A stretch of 28,356 nucleotides of DNA from Corynebacterium kroppenstedtii. GTDB lineage: Bacteria; Actinomycetota; Actinomycetes; Mycobacteriales; Mycobacteriaceae. How positions within the stretch are numbered: position 1 is the stretch's first letter; each line of letters begins with the position of its first letter. The stretch lies in contig NZ_QFRA01000025.1 in the NCBI RefSeq assembly GCF_003243515.1, forward strand, positions 1 to 28,356. Direction: 5' to 3'. Under the pieces are notes generated by a model, which saw only the letters and a program-made list of their open reading frames with translations, did no database searches and had not been told where the DNA came from. Position numbers and translations under genes: made by a program. Shown here piece by piece: positions 24,803 through 28,356 of this stretch.

Positions 24803-24822
24803 AAATACTTCACAAATACTTC
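24801..24822. repeat. Exact tandem duplication of an 11-mer
   Basis: ACAAATACTTC is repeated twice without a gap (24801-24811 and 24812-24822), directly abutting the palindrome at 24784-24802. It may be a replication-slippage duplication or a pair of half sites one helical turn apart. Confidence 0.6.
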
Positions 24823-24885
24823 CTCTTCTGGAAAATAAACAGTGCGTATTCCTACGCGAGTGTAGACCTCAATTATGAAAGTGAA

Positions 24886-24929
24886 GAAACGCCCTGGCAT
24901 ACGAGACCACGCGCCTGCCTGGGCGTTTC
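24886..24929. other. Large hairpin in gene-free region
   Basis: GAAACGCCCTGGCA (24886-24899) pairs with TGCCTGGGCGTTTC (24916-24929) with one mismatch across 14 positions, around a 16-base loop. It lies within 24823-25139, about 315 bases without a credible gene. There is no U run on either side, so it may be a structured RNA element, a factor-dependent terminator or the relic of a mobile element end. The rest of the stretch is AT-rich and holds nothing else I can support. Confidence 0.45.
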
Positions 24930-25139
24930 GTTATGGAGTAACAACACTAGAAGAAAAGAATTTTCCTAGTTTGAGAATTTGTGATGGGCGTGAGTTAAAC
25001 TCCGCCTACTTTCACAAGAGAAACGAATATAGTTTAGCCAACAGCAGCAACTCCTTTTGATATGACGCGTAACAAAGAAAGTAAATACAAAACGCGAGTA
25101 TCTGGCTGCTTCGTTAAGCTCAATCTCAACCTAGGGTTT

Positions 25140-25355
25140 TCACCCCAGCAGATCCAATAATCGGGCTGTCCCTTCCTGGAACGACCAGGTTGACCAGGTT
25201 GACCAGGCGTACTGCCCAACCGCTAACGAAGTCACAGTGGCGCGACCGCCCCGGATTCTCACCGGGTTCCTCATCGTCTTGTACACAACAACTGTAGACC
25301 CCATCCTCGCCTTTTGGTAGCCCAGATGCCGATTTTCGTCGGGAAATACACCCAA
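25140..25355 (-). CDS. Possible small protein downstream of the rhomboid gene
   Basis: An open frame of 71 codons from TTG 25355, ten bases after the rhomboid stop on the same strand. The translation, containing RMGSTVVVYKTMRNPVRIRG, ATVTSLAVGQYAW and FQEGTARLLDLLG, has a protein-like composition. The only repeat in it is a 9-base tandem unit that stays in frame (STW twice). There is no ribosome binding site, the start codon is weak, and I know no family, so it may be non-coding or a gene remnant. Confidence 0.3.
   Translation of the reverse strand: MGVFPDENRHLGYQKARMGSTVVVYKTMRNPVRIRGGRATVTSLAVGQYAWSTWSTWSFQEGTARLLDLLG
25183..25207. repeat. 9-bp tandem repeat, 2.8 copies
   Basis: GACCAGGTT is repeated at 25183-25191 and 25192-25200, and GACCAGG follows at 25201-25207. 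The unit length is a multiple of three, so copy-number change would not break the minus-strand frame at 25140-25355. Confidence 0.8.
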
Positions 25356-25364
25356 TTCGAGAAT

Positions 25365-26201
25365 TTATACCCCCAGTGCGGAGTGAACCTGTGCGATGTA
25401 AACCACCATCGCTCCGCACGCGACCACAAACACAGCTACCGACGCTGACAGTCGCGCGATAAGCCTTCGCTGCGATCCACCGGCACCCATCATGGCGCCT
25501 CCAGCACCACCGAGCAATGAGATGCCACTCGACATCGAACCAACACCGTGCGCCATGCCCGCAGTGCCTAGACCAGCAGCGACGAACCGTCCCACGCGTC
25601 GGCCTGGCCCGCGAACGCCGGTCACAATCTGTGCTCCGTAGATCGCAACGGCCATCAGGGCACCCGTCAGCAATCCCCCAATATGCCCCCACAAGGAGAT
25701 GCCCGGAGTGATTAGTGAATACCCCAAATTCACCACAATGAGGACGATAAGCGCCCTCATCTGCGGTTTATTGTTCAGATACATGCCTGCGGCAACGGCC
25801 ATCAGGCCATAGATTACCCCCGATGCCCCCACGGTGAGGGACAAGGGGTCGCGCCATTGAATCATGGCGGCTGACCCGTAGCTTGTGCCCGCAAAAATGA
25901 TCGCCATCGCCAGCGAACCATAGGTGCGATCGATGCCAACCCCGAACACCCACAGCATCACCCCATTGAACAGGAGATGCGTCAAACCGGAGTGGAGAAA
26001 ACTGAAAGTCAGACCACGGAGGAGGGCTTCGTTGTCGGGCGTCAGCGCGGGTAGATACAGCCACCAGGACGCCGCCAAAGACGATTCATGCGTGTTGCCC
26101 TCCAGGGACCCAGATTGCACAACGGTCACCAGGTACACAACGATGCAGGCAATCAGCGCGCCCGAGGTCACAGGGGTTTGGCGAATCGCCCGTGTCAGCA
26201 C
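25365..26201 (-). CDS. Rhomboid-family intramembrane serine protease
   Basis: A polytopic membrane protease that cuts substrates inside the bilayer. Landmarks: FLHSGLTHLLFNGVMLWVFG (His and Asn of the family's H-x-x-x-N region), the catalytic Ser in GASGVIYGLM, and the catalytic His in WGHIGGLLTG, with the usual six or so hydrophobic segments in between. A C-terminal Gly/Ser/Met-rich loop (SLLGGAGGAMMGAGGS) precedes one last membrane helix. The frame is open to a GTG at 26327, but the extra ~42 residues are encoded by short CGTCG repeats and look non-coding. GTG 26201 (V-L-T-R-A-I-R) is the preferred start, giving about 278 residues. No strong Shine-Dalgarno at either. Neighbours ppiA and, further on, crgA are as in other corynebacteria. 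Substrates unknown. Confidence 0.88.
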   Translation of the reverse strand: MLTRAIRQTPVTSGALIACIVVYLVTVVQSGSLEGNTHESSLAASWWLYLPALTPDNEALLRGLTFSFLHSGLTHLLFNGVMLWVFGVGIDRTYGSLAMAIIFAGTSYGSAAMIQWRDPLSLTVGASGVIYGLMAVAAGMYLNNKPQMRALIVLIVVNLGYSLITPGISLWGHIGGLLTGALMAVAIYGAQIVTGVRGPGRRVGRFVAAGLGTAGMAHGVGSMSSGISLLGGAGGAMMGAGGSQRRLIARLSASVAVFVVACGAMVVYIAQVHSALGV

Positions 26202-26361
26202 GTCATCACACGTTACACGTACCAACGCAGTACACGTACCGGAACGCTGCCGGTACTGGCACGGCCGCCGCGTTACTCGTCGCCAATCGTCGTCAATCGT
26301 CGGTACTAAATAGATTGCCGACGACACACAGCCGACGGCTCACTCTAGGCGAGGGCTTGAA

Positions 26362-26901
26362 CTAGTCCTCGACGATCTCCACGGAATCAATCACGATGTC
26401 ATCCAGCGGACGGTCGAAGCGATCTGTCTTTGTTTCCGCGATCGTGTCGACAACCTTCTGAGAATCCACATCGGTGACCTCACCAAAAATGGTGTGGTGG
26501 TTGTTCAAGTGCGGCGTCGGGGCGACGGTGATAAAGAACTGGGAACCGTTGGTACCCGGGCCGGCGTTCGCCATGGCCAACAGGTACGGACGGTCAAACT
26601 GCAGTTCAGGGTGGAATTCGTCACCAAATCGGTAACCGGGGCCACCACGGCCTGTTCCCGTCGGATCCCCACCCTGGATCATGAAACCGTCGATGACGCG
26701 GTGGAAAATTGCGTCATCATAGAACGGGCCCTCTTCTCCACCCGAAGCATTGCGCTCCGAGTAATCCTTCGTGCCCTTAGCCAACCCGACAAAATTGTCG
26801 ACGGTCTGGGGAGCATGATTACCGAAGAGGTCGATAGAAATATCGCCACGATTAGTGTGCAAAATCGCGGTTGCTGTCTTCTGCGTACTCACGACACTCA
26901 T
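26362..26901 (-). CDS. ppiA: Peptidyl-prolyl cis-trans isomerase (cyclophilin type)
   Basis: A 179-residue cytosolic cyclophilin that speeds up proline isomerisation during protein folding. The family core is complete: GDISIDLFGNHAPQTVDNFV, FHRVIDGFMIQGGDPTGTG with the catalytic Arg, MANAGPGTNGSQFFITV, and HLNNHHTIFGEV, where a His stands at the place of the Trp of eukaryotic cyclophilins, as in many bacteria. There is no signal peptide. ATG 26901 is the natural start. It is divergent from the large repeat protein gene at 27014, with only 112 bp between the two starts. Confidence 0.95.
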   Translation of the reverse strand: MSVVSTQKTATAILHTNRGDISIDLFGNHAPQTVDNFVGLAKGTKDYSERNASGGEEGPFYDDAIFHRVIDGFMIQGGDPTGTGRGGPGYRFGDEFHPELQFDRPYLLAMANAGPGTNGSQFFITVAPTPHLNNHHTIFGEVTDVDSQKVVDTIAETKTDRFDRPLDDIVIDSVEIVED

Positions 26902-27013
26902 TGTACGTAGTTACTAGACGAACCGCCCCCTCACCCCACTACAGTAGTAAAAGACGCGTTATAAAGATCCGCCTCTGACCAAGAAACCGGTAAGGAACCT
27001 CTAAGGAAGAACC
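26902..27013. promoter_or_regulatory. Divergent promoter region, ppiA and LEA-like gene
   Basis: 112 bases between two outward starts. On the plus strand TATAAA at about 26960-26965 is a fair -10 for the gene at 27014, and AAGGAAG at 27004-27010 is its ribosome binding site. No equally clear -10 is seen for ppiA. Confidence 0.4.
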
Positions 27014-28356
27014 ATGAACTCGTCGGACACAACCATGTTTTTGCGCGCGGCACGCAACCTCTCCGATGCCCGTAAACAGCGAAAAGACAATAAGGAAGCT
27101 CGCGACTTCGACCCCGTCGAGCGCCTTGTTGAATACGCAAAAGCGAAGGAATCTAACCCCGGGAAACCGCGTGGTCAGGGCGATAACGGTAAGGTAGATA
27201 AGAAAGCCAACGATTCGTCCTCTGATAATTCCTCCGAGGCTAAGGGGAAGAAGGACAAGAAAGCGTCCTCCCAAAGCTCATCCAAGGAGAATTCGGCCAT
27301 GTCAAAGAAGAAGTCCACTCTGGAGCAGCTGCGCGCTTCAGCAAATCCCACTGCCGTGGCTGTCGTTGATCGCATTCGCGAAGAGAGCGAACGCGCTTAT
27401 GACCTTGCTTCCGACAAAGCGGATAAAGCTGGAAAGAAGTTAAATAAAGCCCGCGCCAAGGCAGAAAAGAAAGCTAAGAAAGTTCAGAAGAAGGCGGATA
27501 AGAAGGCCTCCAAGGCTCGGAAGCAGAACGCTAAGAAGGCCGATGCTCTTCAGAAGCGCGCTGAGGCTTTCCAGAAGAAGGCCGCGGAGTTTGCGGAAAA
27601 GGCCACTGATAAGGCCAGCGATTTCGCGGACAAGGCTTCGGATAAAGCTAGCGAGTTCGCTGGAAAGGCCCAGGACACCGCGTCCGATGTGAGGGACAAA
27701 GCTGCGGAGACCGCCAGCAATGTTGCAGCCGCTGCGTCAAACAACCTGCCTGATTCCGTCAGCGATCGTCTCCCCGACTCCGTGACCGATTCACTGGATC
27801 AAGCAACCGGGAAGAAGACGAAGCACAGCAAGAAGCCTTTATTTATCGTCCTGTTCGTTGCACTCGTTGCCGGCGGGTGGGCAACGTACAAGTCCCGGTC
27901 CTCCAAGAACGTATCGACGGAACCGCCGAAGAACAACGACGAGCCCCGCTTGGTGTACAAGACGGAGACCCCGACATCGGACTCCTCTGCCGACAGCAAA
28001 GAGGACAAAGTGGAGGATGCCAAGGAGAAGGCAGCCGACGCTAAGGACGACGCTCAGGCCGCGGCGGCTGAGAAGGCCGACCAGGCCAAGGAGAAGACCG
28101 ACGAGGTTAAGAAAGCTGCTCAGAGCAAGGCTGAGGAGCTGAAGGACGCCGCCAAGTACAAGGCGGAAGACCTCAAGGCTGCTGCTTCCGACGTTGCCGA
28201 TCGGGCTGCGGATAAAGCCGAGCAGGCTAAAGCTGATGCCAAAGACGCCGCTTCCCGCGCCGACGACAAGGCCGACGAGGTTAAGAAAGCCGCTCAGGAT
28301 AAGGCGGAAGACCTGAAGAAGGAAGCTAAGGACGTCAAGGCTCAGGCGGAGAAGAA
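27014..28356 (+). CDS. Membrane protein with LEA-like 11-residue repeats, runs off the window
   Basis: An uninterrupted frame from ATG 27014 to the last base (447 codons, no stop), well placed behind AAGGAAG. N-terminal ~100 residues: hydrophilic, Ser/Lys/Asp rich. Then a long Lys/Ala coiled-coil-like stretch with clean 11-mers such as DKASDFADKAS, DKASEFAGKAQ, DTASDVRDKAA and ETASNVAAAAS. One membrane segment, KPLFIVLFVALVAGGWATY, lies at about residues 275-293. After a Pro/Ser linker a second repeat field begins (EVKKAAQSKAE, ELKDAAKYKAE, DLKAAASDVAD) and continues to the edge. A 58-residue block recurs, its DEVKKAAQ start being at 28100 and 28274. The 11-mer pattern is that of group 3 LEA and apolipoprotein-like amphipathic helices. 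I infer a membrane-anchored stress or envelope-spacing protein. Topology and true length are unknown. Confidence 0.85.
   Translation, partial: MNSSDTTMFLRAARNLSDARKQRKDNKEARDFDPVERLVEYAKAKESNPGKPRGQGDNGKVDKKANDSSSDNSSEAKGKKDKKASSQSSSKENSAMSKKKSTLEQLRASANPTAVAVVDRIREESERAYDLASDKADKAGKKLNKARAKAEKKAKKVQKKADKKASKARKQNAKKADALQKRAEAFQKKAAEFAEKATDKASDFADKASDKASEFAGKAQDTASDVRDKAAETASNVAAAASNNLPDSVSDRLPDSVTDSLDQATGKKTKHSKKPLFIVLFVALVAGGWATYKSRSSKNVSTEPPKNNDEPRLVYKTETPTSDSSADSKEDKVEDAKEKAADAKDDAQAAAAEKADQAKEKTDEVKKAAQSKAEELKDAAKYKAEDLKAAASDVADRAADKAEQAKADAKDAASRADDKADEVKKAAQDKAEDLKKEAKDVKAQAEK

Noticed and set aside
24875..25060. A 61-codon plus-strand frame across the hairpin at 24886-24929.
   Set aside because: It begins inside the hairpin arm region, has no ribosome binding site and no family signal.
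24781..25139. Possible cobalamin riboswitch ahead of the cbtA-like gene.
   Set aside because: No B12-box-like conserved segment or the usual stem arrangement could be found on the minus strand.
25126..25692. A 188-codon minus-strand frame overlapping the 3' end of the rhomboid gene.
   Set aside because: It is out of frame with the clear rhomboid protein over most of its length and has an Arg/Cys/Gly composition typical of shadow frames.
21509..26295. The 12-mer CAATCGTCGTCA occurs at 21509-21520 and 26284-26295, suggesting a dispersed repeat.
   Set aside because: Too short to be significant in a window of this size; both sites lie in CGTCG-rich spacer DNA.

Overview
The window looks like a chromosome segment of a high-GC Gram-positive actinobacterium of the order Mycobacteriales, most likely a Corynebacterium. 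Three things point there. The block crgA, rhomboid protease, ppiA is a typical oriC-proximal neighbourhood of corynebacteria and mycobacteria. LysX has the fused transmembrane/MprF-like/lysyl-tRNA synthetase architecture of that order. The propionate-type transcarboxylase subunits closely resemble those of Propionibacterium. This taxonomic reading is inference; no rRNA or marker tree is available here.

Layout. (1) 1-4160 is an AT-rich accessory block. Its first ~170 bases do not fit the rest and may be a chimeric contig end. They are followed by the 3' part of nrdD (class III ribonucleotide reductase) overlapping nrdG (its activase). On the minus strand come three tandem paralogous genes for small secreted proteins, all broken by single-base frameshifts, and an intact fourth secreted-protein gene. 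(2) 4559-10710 holds gltB-gltD (glutamate synthase), translationally coupled on the minus strand. (3) 10996-15343 holds lysX, an O6-alkylguanine methyltransferase gene and a csbD-like stress gene with a clear intrinsic terminator. (4) 15669-19399 is a four-gene minus-strand operon for biotin-dependent methylmalonyl-CoA/pyruvate transcarboxylase: 5S, 12S, a small accessory subunit and 1.3S. The 12S gene has an apparent frameshift near its start. (5) 19789-21988, plus strand, holds a membrane protein with an LssY C-terminal-like domain and the cell-division gene crgA. (6) 22018-25360 is a decaying stretch: a histidine-phosphatase-fold protein that has lost its catalytic motifs, a lipoprotein gene cut by an in-frame amber codon, and a cbtA-like gene without a usable start. 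(7) 25365-26901 holds a rhomboid protease and a cyclophilin on the minus strand. (8) 27014 to the right edge is an open frame of 447 codons for a single-pass membrane protein built of 11-residue Ala/Lys/Asp repeats like those of LEA (late embryogenesis abundant) proteins. It has no stop inside the window.

How the genes work together: most are housekeeping genes (nitrogen assimilation, propionyl-CoA/oxaloacetate exchange, envelope lysinylation, cell division, protein folding). No phage, CRISPR array, tRNA, rRNA or complete insertion sequence was seen. The most unusual material is the secreted-protein cluster at 1568-4158, the LEA-like membrane protein at the right edge, and the number of single-base lesions, which are either true gene decay or base-calling errors.
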